NCBI RefSeq assembly: GCF_003111645.1
Contig: NZ_CP022187.1
Coordinates: 4,216,001 to 4,280,000, forward strand
DNA length: 64,000 nt
From: Parazoarcus communis
GTDB lineage: Bacteria; Pseudomonadota; Gammaproteobacteria; Burkholderiales; Rhodocyclaceae
Direction: 5' to 3'
Both the position numbers and the translations under genes were made by a program. The notes below the pieces were generated by a model. That model ran no database searches. It was not told where the DNA came from and saw only the letters and a program-made list of their open reading frames with translations. Positions 39,109-50,963 of this stretch are shown here, piece by piece. How positions within the stretch are numbered: the first letter of the stretch is position 1; every line of letters begins with the position of its first letter.

Positions 39109-40154
39109 GATCTCCGTTCCGCGATGGGCAGGGTGAGGCGGGCAAAGAAGCGCCCATCCTGGCTCCCGGTCTGCAGCGATGCACGCGTGCCATATAACGC
39201 ATCGATCCGCGTCCGGGTGCTGTTGAGCCCGATCCCGTTCCCCTCCGCGAGGTGAGCGCCTGGCGCAGCAGATGCAACATCGTTGCCGATGGCGACGACG
39301 AGGGTGTCAGCGCCGGTCTCAATGGAAATGCTGATGTCGCCGCCCTCAGCGCGCTGGCACACGCCGTGGCGGACAGCATTCTCGACCAGGGTCTGCAGGC
39401 AGAGTGCGGGTACTTCGATCTCGGGAAGATGCTCAGGCAGCGTCCAGGTCACGCGCAGGCGCTCGTCCAGGCGCATGGACTCGAGTGCGAGGTAATCGCG
39501 AACCACCTCAAGCTCTCGATCGATGGGTACTGAGGCACCGGTTTCGAGGCTGGCTCGCAGCATCCGCGCGAGGGCTTCGATCATTTCCTCCGCGCGCGAT
39601 GCATCGGTTGCAACGAGTTCGGTGATGCCGTTGAGGCTGTTGAACAGGAAGTGAGGGCGCATTCGCGCGCTCCATGCTTCCAGTTCGGCGGCGGACGACC
39701 GCGTTCGCCAGTGGCGAAGACGGGATGCCTGCCAGCTCACCAGCCCGAGCGAAAGCGTGAGAATTCCCCCGATCATTCCGACATCCTGCAGGAAGGCCCA
39801 CTGGCTTTCCTCCACGATGTCCAGCGGCCGCATCAGAGCATGGGTGACACTTCCGACCACCAGCGACCATACAAACAGCATGGCCAGGGCGGCGGCAGCC
39901 TTGAAGCGGGCTTTGAGCTGCAAAGGGCGCAAAAACGCACATACAAGGAAGTACCAGGGGAGTACGATCCACAGGCCGAAAAAACCAAAGAGACCAAAGC
40001 GTTCCCAGCGATTGCCCGGCGCGCCCGGCGCGACGGCGAGCAGTGCGGCGACGGCCATGCCCAAGGCAATGCAGACGAGCAGTCCCTCCACGCGGCAACC
40101 GGCCTGCCAGGCGCCTGCATCCCGCTTATCCTGAAAAAACGACCGTCCGTCCAT
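39105..40154 (-). CDS. algZ: LytS/AlgZ(FimS)-like histidine kinase
   Basis: This 349-residue membrane kinase has about four TM helices in residues 20-140. A His-kinase domain follows with MRPHFLFNSLNGITELV (H168), VPALCLQTLVENAVRHG (N-box) and GNGIGLNSTRTRID. The start is ATG 40154 (MDGRSFFQDK); the frame upstream to 40481 runs into the pilin gene and is not used. It forms an operon with the AlgR-like gene and is divergent from fimT, as expected for the FimS-AlgR pair controlling minor pilins. Confidence 0.86.
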   Translation of the reverse strand: MDGRSFFQDKRDAGAWQAGCRVEGLLVCIALGMAVAALLAVAPGAPGNRWERFGLFGFFGLWIVLPWYFLVCAFLRPLQLKARFKAAAALAMLFVWSLVVGSVTHALMRPLDIVEESQWAFLQDVGMIGGILTLSLGLVSWQASRLRHWRTRSSAAELEAWSARMRPHFLFNSLNGITELVATDASRAEEMIEALARMLRASLETGASVPIDRELEVVRDYLALESMRLDERLRVTWTLPEHLPEIEVPALCLQTLVENAVRHGVCQRAEGGDISISIETGADTLVVAIGNDVASAAPGAHLAEGNGIGLNSTRTRIDALYGTRASLQTGSQDGRFFARLTLPIAERRS

Positions 40155-40178
40155 CAGTGCTTGTCTCCGCCGTTCGGC
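40143..40178. promoter_or_regulatory. Two AlgR-box-like sites between algZ and fimT
   Basis: CCGTCCGTC (40143-40151) and CCGTTCGGC (40170-40178) each match eight of nine bases of the AlgR consensus CCGTTCGTC. They lie in the same orientation, 27 bp apart. They sit between the divergent kinase and pilin genes, the first just inside the kinase start. Confidence 0.45.
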
Positions 40179-40221
40179 ATGCGCTAACGTAAATTCACGC
40201 GTAATGGTAAGTCCAAGTGCA

Positions 40222-40734
40222 ATGCCAGAAAATTCAAACTTGATGTCAGGGCAGTATCTTCTTCGCCGGCTCCGCCGCGCGAAGGGATTTTCGTTGATCG
40301 AACTGATGGTCACGCTCGCTGTGCTCGCGATCCTGATCGGTGTCGGTGTGCCAAGCTTCCAGGGCATGATCGCCAACAGCCGCATCGCGGCTGCGTCCAG
40401 CGACGTCGTATCGGGCATGTATGCCGCCAAGAACGAAGCCATCAAGCGGAATGCGTCCATTCGCTTCTGTATCAATCCCACAACGGGCGCATGGCGGGTG
40501 GCGGACCTCGCCGGAACGGACCTCAGGGTCGGCGAGCTTCACACCGCCGTTGGTATCAACACGACTGGACTCGATACTTCTTCCGTTGCGAACAATGCTT
40601 GTGTGCGTTTCAAGGCAGACGGTTTGTCGTATGGCGTAACGAATCTGATCACTGCGGGCACGGTCACGCTTAGCCTGGCGGGGACTGCCAACAAGGTCGT
40701 CAATGTTCGAGTGGGGGTGATTCATGCCGGCTGA
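40222..40734 (+). CDS. fimT: Type IV minor pilin FimT/FimU (GspH family)
   Basis: This prepilin of about 170 residues has a class III leader ending in G, followed by FSLIELMVTLAVLAILIGVG with the conserved E5, then a GspH/FimT globular domain with two Cys (FCINPTTGAWRV, NACVRFKADG). It is processed by PilD and helps prime pilus assembly; FimT-type proteins can also bind DNA during uptake. Start codons at 40204, 40222 and 40243 are all possible with weak RBSs; 40222 gives a 22-residue leader. It is the first gene of the minor-pilin operon. Confidence 0.88.
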   Translation: MPENSNLMSGQYLLRRLRRAKGFSLIELMVTLAVLAILIGVGVPSFQGMIANSRIAAASSDVVSGMYAAKNEAIKRNASIRFCINPTTGAWRVADLAGTDLRVGELHTAVGINTTGLDTSSVANNACVRFKADGLSYGVTNLITAGTVTLSLAGTANKVVNVRVGVIHAG

Positions 40735-41188
40735 CAGGCGTAACCGCCAGATATTCAAGAATGCTCAGGGGGGATTCACCCTGATCGAGGTGCTCGTTTC
40801 CGTTCTCGTGTTGTCGATCGGCCTGCTCGGCATGGCGGCGCTGCAGATCAACGCGATGAAGAACAACCAGAGCAGCTTCCAGCGTACCCAGGCAATCATG
40901 CTCAGCTACTTCATGCTCGATTCGATGAGGACCAACCGCACGGATGCGCTCAACGGCAACTACAACATGGCGAAGACCTGCGCAGTGCCAGCCGTCGGCG
41001 GATCCCTGGTGTCCAACGATCGTCACTTCTGGGTACAGGCGCTCAAGGACAACATCGCGAACGACAATGGCACCTGTGGTGAGATCGCCTGTGCCGGCAC
41101 CACCTGCACCGTGCGCATCTACTGGGACGACGGTCGCGGTACAGGCGGCTCTTCGACGCAAATGTTCCAAACCTCAACGCGGCTGTGA
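40724..41188 (+). CDS. pilV: Type IV minor pilin PilV
   Basis: This 154-residue prepilin has a leader ending QGG before FTLIEVLVSVLVLSIGLLGM, with E5 conserved. NNQSSFQRTQAIMLSYFMLD and a Cys-containing C-terminal domain (CGEIACAGTTCTVRIYW) follow. It overlaps fimT by 11 bp and pilW by about 4 bp. It is part of the minor-pilin/PilY1 tip complex. Confidence 0.9.
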   Translation: MPADRRNRQIFKNAQGGFTLIEVLVSVLVLSIGLLGMAALQINAMKNNQSSFQRTQAIMLSYFMLDSMRTNRTDALNGNYNMAKTCAVPAVGGSLVSNDRHFWVQALKDNIANDNGTCGEIACAGTTCTVRIYWDDGRGTGGSSTQMFQTSTRL

Positions 41189-42216
41189 TGACGATGTCGA
41201 GAAATCTACCCAACTCCCAGGCCGGTCTGACGCTGGTCGAGCTGATGATTGCAATGACGCTCGGCCTGTTCTTGCTGCTTGGCCTGACCAATGTGTTCCT
41301 GGCGCAGCGGCAGTCGTTCAGAGTCAATGAGAACCTCTCCCAGATGCAGAACAACACCCGGGTGGCGTTCGAACTGATGGCACGGGAGATTCGCGAGGCC
41401 GGTGGGAATCCCTGCGGTACAACGCAGGTGGCCAATGTCGTGAACGGCGCCAGCACCTCGTCCTGGCTTGACTGGGATACCGGCGGAATTCTGGGTTACG
41501 AAAGCAACGTTGCGCTTCCCGGCAAGGCGTTCGGTACGACAACCGGAGCAAGGGTTGCGGGGACCGATGCCGTTACGATCCGTACCGGGTCGATGAACAA
41601 CAACATTGTCATTACCGAACACGATACGGCCTCGGCACAGTTCAAGGTCAATACGACAGCGCATGGCATCGCCGATGGTGACATGCTGATGGTGTGTGAC
41701 TACAAGCAGGCCGCCATTTTTCAGGTGACAAGTGCCTCTGCGACGAACGTGACCATCGTGCACAACACCGGGACCGGAGTACCGGGAAACTGCAGCAAAG
41801 GGCTGGGCTTCCCGACCGATTGCAGTTCGGTGACAGGGAATCAGTACGATTTTTCCAATAATGGCTTTCTGACAAAGTTCAGGTCGACTGCCTGGTATGT
41901 TGGCAACAATGCCCAGGGGGGGCGTTCGCTGTTCCGCATCGTCAATGGCGCAACGGGGGCGCCTGAGGAGATCGCTCAAGGGGTCACGGACATGCAGTTG
42001 CAGTATCTGACAAGGACGGGCACGAATCCGGCCGGTTCCTATGTCGATGCATCTGCCGTGACATCGTGGGACAACCCCCCCGCGGCGACTCAGGTTGTTG
42101 CGGTGAGAGTCGTTCTCGATCTCGAGTCCCGTGATGCGGTGGGTACCGATGCGGCCACGCTCAAGCGGCAAATGATGCATGTGGTCAGCCTTAGACATCG
42201 GGAGATCGTGGAATGA
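41188..42216 (+). CDS. pilW: Type IV minor pilin PilW
   Basis: This protein of about 342 residues has a class III N terminus (leader ending in QAG, then LTLVELMIAMTLGLFLLLG) and the PilW core MQNNTRVAFELMAREIREAG. A long C-terminal domain ends RQMMHVVSLRH. GTG 41185, ATG 41188 and ATG 41194 are possible starts; 41188 overlaps the pilV stop. Its stop overlaps the pilX ATG (ATGA). Confidence 0.9.
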   Translation: MTMSRNLPNSQAGLTLVELMIAMTLGLFLLLGLTNVFLAQRQSFRVNENLSQMQNNTRVAFELMAREIREAGGNPCGTTQVANVVNGASTSSWLDWDTGGILGYESNVALPGKAFGTTTGARVAGTDAVTIRTGSMNNNIVITEHDTASAQFKVNTTAHGIADGDMLMVCDYKQAAIFQVTSASATNVTIVHNTGTGVPGNCSKGLGFPTDCSSVTGNQYDFSNNGFLTKFRSTAWYVGNNAQGGRSLFRIVNGATGAPEEIAQGVTDMQLQYLTRTGTNPAGSYVDASAVTSWDNPPAATQVVAVRVVLDLESRDAVGTDAATLKRQMMHVVSLRHREIVE

Positions 42217-42782
42217 AAACGGCAATGACGCAGAGGGTTCAGCGCGGAGCCGCGCTGATCGTTTCCCTCATCCTGCTGATTGTGCTGACCTTGCTCGGCT
42301 TGTCCAGTATTCGGACGGTTGCTCAGGAAGAGCGCATGACGGCCAATACCTTTGATCGCAGTCTCGGTTTCCAGGGCGCTGAGGCTGCTCTGCGTGTCGG
42401 TGAGGCGGTTGCTCAGTTGCAGGCGGATGCTGCGCCGGCCAACCCGGGATTCGACAGCGCCGGTTTGTACTCGGACAGCGACAGCTCCTGTGGCGTGTCC
42501 CCGTGTCAGGGGGGGCTGTGCTCGCAGCCGGACAAGGATTGTGGTGTCCGCTGGCTCGACAGTGCGTTTGCGGGCTGGGTCAACGCAGGCGGGCTCAGTC
42601 TGGGCGCGCTTGCCGAAACGCCACAGTATTTCGTCGAATATCTTGGTGGCAACTTCCCCTGCAATATCGATGATCCGACCAGTGGTGCGCAGAACTGCAA
42701 GCGTTACCGCGTGACTGCTCGCAGCAATAGTGGCGGCGATCGCGCAAACGTCATCCTGCAGTCGATCTATGCGGCCGAATGA
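42213..42782 (+). CDS. pilX: Type IV minor pilin PilX
   Basis: This 189-residue protein begins with QRGAALIVSLILLIVLTLLG, in the PilX style where the leader is short and the +5 Glu is absent. The conserved EERMTANTFDRSLGFQGAEA segment follows. The C-terminal domain has several Cys (SSCGVSPCQGGLCSQPDKDC), which likely form disulfides. It lies 10 bp before pilY1, with which it is expected to form the tip complex. Confidence 0.9.
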   Translation: MKTAMTQRVQRGAALIVSLILLIVLTLLGLSSIRTVAQEERMTANTFDRSLGFQGAEAALRVGEAVAQLQADAAPANPGFDSAGLYSDSDSSCGVSPCQGGLCSQPDKDCGVRWLDSAFAGWVNAGGLSLGALAETPQYFVEYLGGNFPCNIDDPTSGAQNCKRYRVTARSNSGGDRANVILQSIYAAE

Positions 42783-42792
42783 GAGGTGCACA

Positions 42793-45700
42793 ATGAAAAC
42801 CAATGCTGACAACCGTTCGACCCCGGCGCTGCGCATGCGCAGCGTCCTGGCTGCCGCAATGCTGGCTGGCGGTCTTGGCGTCTCGCTGACTGGTGCTGCG
42901 GCGCCAACAATTCCGGAGACGCCGCTGGTCGCGACCCAATCGGCGGTGCCATTGAGCATGATGGTCGTCGGCCGGGACCACACGCTGTTCTACGAAGCCT
43001 ATAACGACGCCAGCGACATTGACAGTGACGGCACGCTGGATACCCGGTTCAAGCCAATCATCACGTATTACGGCTTGTTTGACTCGACGCTGTGCTACTC
43101 GCATTCGAGCGGCGCCACCAACTCCGACCTCTTTACCCCCGCAGCGACGGCCGGCACTTTGGGGAAATGCTCCGGTGGGAAGTGGTCGGGCAACTGGCTG
43201 AACTATGCCACGACCAGCCGTATCGATGCCTTGCGCAAGGTTTTCTACGGCGGCTATCGCGATGTCGATACCACTGCAAAAACCGTGCTGCGTCGGGCCT
43301 ATGTGCCGCAGGATGCGCACTCGTGGGCCAAGGAATATACGAGCTCAAGTGTTGACGGCTACGATATCAGCGACTACACGCCACTCTCCAAACCGAGCAG
43401 CGGCAAGCGTCATTTCTTTGGCAACCTGACCGCGACGGCGGGAGTGAATTGCGCGACGCTTTCCAATTGCAGTGACAAGCCGCCCTTGCTCCGAGTCGTG
43501 CAGAACAGTACTCGCAGGGTCTGGGAGTGGGCGTCTACCGAGCGTCCGGTGTTGAGAGACAACGATCACGGTGGCGCCTCGCGCACCGACTATACGGTGC
43601 GGGTCGAGGTCTGTACTTCGACCTATAACAGTGGGTGCAAGTCCTATCCGAATGGGAGTCTGAAGCCGATCGGCCTGCTGCATGAGTATGGCGAGAACGA
43701 GGCCATGCTCTTCGGCCTGATTTCCGGCAGCTACAACAAGAGCATGTCGGGCGGGGTGCTGCGCAAGGTGGTGTCGTCATTCAAGAACGAGGTCGATACC
43801 TCCACCGGCCAATTCACGACATCGGCAACAATCGTCAATGCGCTCAACAGTCTGCGCATTCGGGATTTCAACAACAGCCGTACCGACAATGCCTACCGTG
43901 GTGGCTGGGTGACGACCCGGGCGATGAAGGAGGGCGAGTTCGTCGACTGGGGTAATCCGACCGGTGAGATGATGTATGAAGCCTTGCGGTATTTTGCCGG
44001 GAAGAAATCGGCCACCTCGGATTTCTCGACTTCCGGCAGTTATGACGCTGATATTGGTCTGTCTGCTGCCACTTGGGATGACCCCTACCAGAGCAGCAGT
44101 GCTGCAGCTGCGCAGTGGTGTGCGCGTCCGAACATGCTCGTGGTTTCGGGTATCAACCCCTCTTTTGACTCCGATCAGTTGCCGGGGACCAGTTTTGGCT
44201 CGTTTTCGGGTGACATGAGCGGAATGAACGTGTCGGATATCGCCAATTCGATCACCGCGGGCGAGTCGGGAATTGCCGGTAGCCGCTACATCGGCCAGGT
44301 CGGCACGAATTATGATGGTGCGCCGACTGCGAAGACCGTCACGACGCTGGGCAATATCCGTGGCCTGGCACCCGAGGAGCCGACCAAGCAGGGCAGCTTC
44401 TATTCTGCCTCGGTTGCCCATTTCGGCAAGGTCAACAGTGTGCGCAGTGACCTCAAGGGTACCCAGACGGTAGATACCTATGCCGTAGTGCTGAGCTCGC
44501 CCTTGCCGCGCATCGAAGCGAAAACATCTTCAGGCAGCAGGATCACCGTTGTTCCCTTCGCAAAGTCCGTGGGCGGATCAAGCATCTCCAACAGCAAGGG
44601 CAGCTTTCAGCCGACGAACCAGATTGTCGACTTTTACGTCGATACCATTGCGAACTCGTCGGGGGCATCGGGTGCCGATTACGACGCGTCCATCAATAGT
44701 GGCCGCTATTACGCAAAGTTCCGCATCAACTTCGAAGACGTCGAGCAGGGCGCAGACCATGACATGGATGCGATTGTCGTCTACGAGATTTCGGCGGAGG
44801 CCAACGGTGAGTTGAGGGTCAAGTTGACTCCCGAGTATCAGGCCGGCGGCATACAGCACAGCATGGGCTATGTCATTTCGGGGACAAGCAAGGACGGTGT
44901 TTACCTTGTCGTCCAGGATGAAAACACTAACCGCTATTACCACCTGAACGTACCGCCGGGGATGGACCCGGGCGACTGTGATGTTACCAATCCGCCTGCC
45001 GCTTGCAACAAGCTTCCCTACACCGGCAACGGCACCAGCGACCGCACTTTCACGCCGGGGTCTTCAAGCGCGAGTCTGCTGAAGGATCCGCTGTGGTACG
45101 CGGCGAAGTGGGGCGGTTTTGTCGACAGTAACAACAACAAGAAGCCTGATCTGACTCAGGAGTGGGATGCAGACGGCAACGGCGTTCCCGATACCTATTT
45201 CCTGGTGCAGAACCCGCTCAAGCTCAAGGAGTCGTTGAAGAAGAGCTTCGACACCATCGTCGATCGCAGTGCAAGTGCGGGCAACATCACCTCGAACGGC
45301 CAGCAGTTGCAGACCGACAGCAAGGTGTTCCAGACCCAGTTCAACAGCAAGACCTGGGAAGGAGAGTTGTTTGCCTACTCCATTACATCGTCGGGGGTGA
45401 GTACGTCGCCAACTTGGAGAGGGTCGAGTGGTGTTCCGGCGGCAGGGTCTAGGACGCTGATTTCCTGGGATACCAGCGCAGCGTTAGGGGTCGAGTTCGA
45501 GTGGGCGAAATTGTCGAGTTCGCAGAAGACCGCACTTGGTTCGGAAGACGTGTTCGACTACCTCAGAGGCGTCCAGTCGAAGGAGGTCCAGAACGCAGGG
45601 GTGTACCGGACACGCAGCAAGTTGCTCGGTGATATCGTTCATTCGTCGCCGTATTACGTCAAGGACAGCAACACGGTATTTGTCGGCGGCAACGACGGCA

Positions 45701-47040
45701 TGTTGCACGCGTTTTCGGGTACAACCGGGGCCGAGTTGTTTGGCTATGTACCCGGCCTCACCTTCAACAAGCTCGCAACGCTGGCCACGACCACCTATAG
45801 CCACACCTTCTTTGCCGACGGTGATATTGCCGTATCGACGCTGACGCAGACTCCCGGAAAAAACATCCTGGTCGCGTCAACAGGGCGGGGAGCGAAAGGC
45901 TTGTTCGGTCTCAATGTCACCACGCCGGCTTCGTTCACGAAATCGAATGCATTGTGGGAATACAGCGGGGCTTCTGACAACGACTTGGGCTACGTGCTAG
46001 GTCGCCCCCAGATTGGAACGCTCGAGAGCGGTGATACCGTCGCGGTGGTGGGGAACGGGCATAACAGCGTCAATGGTTATGCGATGCTGTATATCTTCAA
46101 CCTTGAAACAGGCGTCTTGCTGAAGAAGATCGACACCAAGGTTGGCAGCGACAATGGAATGTCGACGCCAACCCTGCTCGACTCCGACGGCAACGGCAAG
46201 ATCGACAAGATCTACGCGGGCGACCTGAAAGGCAACGTCTGGCGTTTTGATGTGAGCGGGAATAGTTCGGGGAACTGGAAGTCCTACTTCCTCTCCGGAA
46301 GTACGCCGCAGCCGCTGTTTACTGCGAAGGATTCGAGCGGGGTGGTGCAGCCGATCAATGCGCAATTGACTGTTTCGGTCAATTCAGTGAAGAGCGACGT
46401 GAACTACGGCAAGACCTTCGTGCTCTTCGGAACCGGCAGTTATGTGTATGGCAGCGATCCCAACGACAAGCAGGTGCAGTCCTGGTACGGCGTAATCGAC
46501 GAGGACACAAAGGTGGCCTCGCGATCGGACCTTGTGCAGCGCACGATCCAGACCACCGGTTCCGTTAGTGGTTATGGCGTACGTGTGTTTTCGGAAGCCA
46601 GCAGCAAGGACATGAGCGGCAAGAAGGGCTGGTACATTGATCTGAAGGATCCAACCGCAAGGGGCGAGCGCATCGTGACACGCTCGATTGTCTACGGATT
46701 CCTTGAGCCAGTGCTGCTTGCCAGCAGCATCATCCCTGACCCGGATCCGTGTGAGGCGGGGGGTAGCGGCTATGTGAATGCAATCAACCCCTACACCGGT
46801 GCTCGGCTTGAGTACTCTCCCTTCGATCTCGATGACGACGGCAAGTTTGATGGCAACGACAAGCTGTCTGGCGCCGTGGTTGGTTCCTTCGATCCGAAAA
46901 TCGGTATGCCGGGAGAGGCGACGATCGTTGGTGACCAACTCATCGTCTCTGGTTCGAGTGGCGGTATTGCCGATATGCGGATCAACCTTGGGCTGAAGCG
47001 GACCGGGCGTATCTCCTGGCGCGAAATTGTGAGGGACTGA
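42793..47040 (+). CDS. pilY1: Type IV pilus tip adhesin PilY1
   Basis: This protein of about 1415 residues has a signal peptide (about 1-37) and an N-terminal variable half. The conserved C-terminal beta-propeller starts around KLLGDIVHSSPYYVKD and FVGGNDGMLHAFSGTTGAEL. Five EF-hand-like loops are visible: residues 75-83, 778-786, 792-800 (DADGNGVPD), 1130-1138 (DSDGNGKID) and 1345-1353 (DLDDDGKFD). The first starts DIDSDG. PilY1 promotes pilus extension, adhesion and twitching in a calcium-dependent way. A clear von Willebrand A MIDAS motif was not found. It lies between pilX and pilE. Confidence 0.95.
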   Translation: MKTNADNRSTPALRMRSVLAAAMLAGGLGVSLTGAAAPTIPETPLVATQSAVPLSMMVVGRDHTLFYEAYNDASDIDSDGTLDTRFKPIITYYGLFDSTLCYSHSSGATNSDLFTPAATAGTLGKCSGGKWSGNWLNYATTSRIDALRKVFYGGYRDVDTTAKTVLRRAYVPQDAHSWAKEYTSSSVDGYDISDYTPLSKPSSGKRHFFGNLTATAGVNCATLSNCSDKPPLLRVVQNSTRRVWEWASTERPVLRDNDHGGASRTDYTVRVEVCTSTYNSGCKSYPNGSLKPIGLLHEYGENEAMLFGLISGSYNKSMSGGVLRKVVSSFKNEVDTSTGQFTTSATIVNALNSLRIRDFNNSRTDNAYRGGWVTTRAMKEGEFVDWGNPTGEMMYEALRYFAGKKSATSDFSTSGSYDADIGLSAATWDDPYQSSSAAAAQWCARPNMLVVSGINPSFDSDQLPGTSFGSFSGDMSGMNVSDIANSITAGESGIAGSRYIGQVGTNYDGAPTAKTVTTLGNIRGLAPEEPTKQGSFYSASVAHFGKVNSVRSDLKGTQTVDTYAVVLSSPLPRIEAKTSSGSRITVVPFAKSVGGSSISNSKGSFQPTNQIVDFYVDTIANSSGASGADYDASINSGRYYAKFRINFEDVEQGADHDMDAIVVYEISAEANGELRVKLTPEYQAGGIQHSMGYVISGTSKDGVYLVVQDENTNRYYHLNVPPGMDPGDCDVTNPPAACNKLPYTGNGTSDRTFTPGSSSASLLKDPLWYAAKWGGFVDSNNNKKPDLTQEWDADGNGVPDTYFLVQNPLKLKESLKKSFDTIVDRSASAGNITSNGQQLQTDSKVFQTQFNSKTWEGELFAYSITSSGVSTSPTWRGSSGVPAAGSRTLISWDTSAALGVEFEWAKLSSSQKTALGSEDVFDYLRGVQSKEVQNAGVYRTRSKLLGDIVHSSPYYVKDSNTVFVGGNDGMLHAFSGTTGAELFGYVPGLTFNKLATLATTTYSHTFFADGDIAVSTLTQTPGKNILVASTGRGAKGLFGLNVTTPASFTKSNALWEYSGASDNDLGYVLGRPQIGTLESGDTVAVVGNGHNSVNGYAMLYIFNLETGVLLKKIDTKVGSDNGMSTPTLLDSDGNGKIDKIYAGDLKGNVWRFDVSGNSSGNWKSYFLSGSTPQPLFTAKDSSGVVQPINAQLTVSVNSVKSDVNYGKTFVLFGTGSYVYGSDPNDKQVQSWYGVIDEDTKVASRSDLVQRTIQTTGSVSGYGVRVFSEASSKDMSGKKGWYIDLKDPTARGERIVTRSIVYGFLEPVLLASSIIPDPDPCEAGGSGYVNAINPYTGARLEYSPFDLDDDGKFDGNDKLSGAVVGSFDPKIGMPGEATIVGDQLIVSGSSGGIADMRINLGLKRTGRISWREIVRD

Positions 47041-47043
47041 GTA

Positions 47044-47451
47044 ATGAAGGGCCAGAAAGGTTTCACCTTGGTTGAAGTGATGATCGTGGTTGCGATCGTC
47101 GGCATTCTTGCAGCAGTGGCCTACCCGAGTTACCAGCAGCATGTGCTGAAGACCCGGCGGGCTGCTGCAGCCGGATGTCTGCTTGGGCATGCACAGTTCA
47201 TGGAGCGTTACTACACAACGAACATGACCTACGTTGGAGCGGTGCTTCCTGCCGTATCCTGCACGGCGGAATTGAGTGGCTTCTATAACTTTGGATTCAA
47301 TGCGGGAACGCCTGTGTCGGCAACAACCTATTTGATCGAGGCGACGCCACAAGGCACGCAGACCTCAGACACACGATGTGGGACGCTTGGTATCAATCAG
47401 GTGGGAACCAAGACCGAATCGGGGACGGGGACTCCTTCAGACTGCTGGTGA
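47044..47451 (+). CDS. pilE: Type IV minor pilin PilE
   Basis: This 135-residue prepilin has a short leader MKGQKG, then [20 protein letters not shown] with E5 and the [19 protein letters not shown] helix. The C-terminal domain has Cys residues and ends SDCW. It is the last gene of the operon, 3 bp after pilY1, and is followed by a strong hairpin. It is PilE of the minor-pilin locus (ComE/PilE family) rather than the major pilin. Confidence 0.92.
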   Translation: MKGQKGFTLVEVMIVVAIVGILAAVAYPSYQQHVLKTRRAAAAGCLLGHAQFMERYYTTNMTYVGAVLPAVSCTAELSGFYNFGFNAGTPVSATTYLIEATPQGTQTSDTRCGTLGINQVGTKTESGTGTPSDCW

Positions 47452-47482
47452 AATGCGGGTAGCAGATCCCTGTGCCTGAAAC

Positions 47483-47521
47483 GAAATGCCCGCTGACATG
47501 AATAGTGTCAGCGGGCATTTC
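47483..47521 (+). terminator. Terminator of the minor-pilin operon
   Basis: A 16-bp perfect stem, 47483-47498 with 47506-47521, has a 7-nt loop. The stem's 3' arm carries the TTT tract before CTATTGG. It stops transcription between pilE and the convergent ppc gene. Nothing else is seen in the 187-bp gap. Confidence 0.88.
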
Positions 47522-47638
47522 TATTGGCTTGCCGGCGGCTATTGAGCGCTCCTCATCGACGGGGGTCGCGTTTGCGGTCCCCGAGTTATCCTGCCGATGA
47601 AGTGTGGTGCGCCGCGGCCTTGGCAGCATTGGGCATGA

Positions 47639-50392
<2,754 letters not shown>

Positions 50393-50426
50393 GGGCGGTC
50401 TGAAGAGGGTCGGGTTGAAGGGGGTT

Positions 50427-50894
50427 TCAGCGTGTTCTCGAGTTCAGCGTAGTGCGCGCAGCATCAACCGCGTTGCTGAGGTATTGCCCGTAAAAGTCGG
50501 GCAGCCTCATGCCGACAATGGCCTCGCCGATTCTGGCGCCATCCGGCCCATAGACCACGACGGTCGGGGTCAGGCGCACCTTTCTGACGCGTGCAAACTC
50601 GCGATGCGTCGTGCGGGTGCCCTCGAAGTCGACAAGCGCGGCATCGGAGTCGATATCAACCTGCCGGTAAAGTGCGTGATCCCGGGTTTCGGCAGCCGAC
50701 GACATTGGCACCAGATAGCGACGGGCTTCTTCACACCAGGTGCAACCGGCCTGACTGTAGAGCACCACCATCGGCAGCGCCTCGGCGCGCATCCGTCTTG
50801 CATCCTGTGCCAGGTTCTCCGCTGCGGGCAGTCCCTGCGCTGCACTCAGGGTCATTGGTACGCATGCTAGAATTGCGAGCAGCCTGCGCGCCAT
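50427..50894 (-). CDS. Periplasmic thioredoxin-like protein
   Basis: This 155-residue protein has a signal peptide ([20 protein letters not shown]) and a thioredoxin-like CTWC motif (C51, C54) in [20 protein letters not shown]. The fold continues with [17 protein letters not shown] containing the cis-Pro segment. It belongs to the SoxW/DsbA-like group of single-domain thioredoxin-fold proteins, and a thiol-disulfide role in the periplasm is inferred. It is divergent from hemC, whose operon might need it for heme or cytochrome maturation; that link is only positional. Confidence 0.8.
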   Translation of the reverse strand: MARRLLAILACVPMTLSAAQGLPAAENLAQDARRMRAEALPMVVLYSQAGCTWCEEARRYLVPMSSAAETRDHALYRQVDIDSDAALVDFEGTRTTHREFARVRKVRLTPTVVVYGPDGARIGEAIVGMRLPDFYGQYLSNAVDAARTTLNSRTR

Positions 50895-50963
50895 TGGTGC
50901 GAACCCTGATGCTGCGTTGCCGCAAAAATGTGCCTTCAGCAGCATGACAATCGTTCTCCCAGC

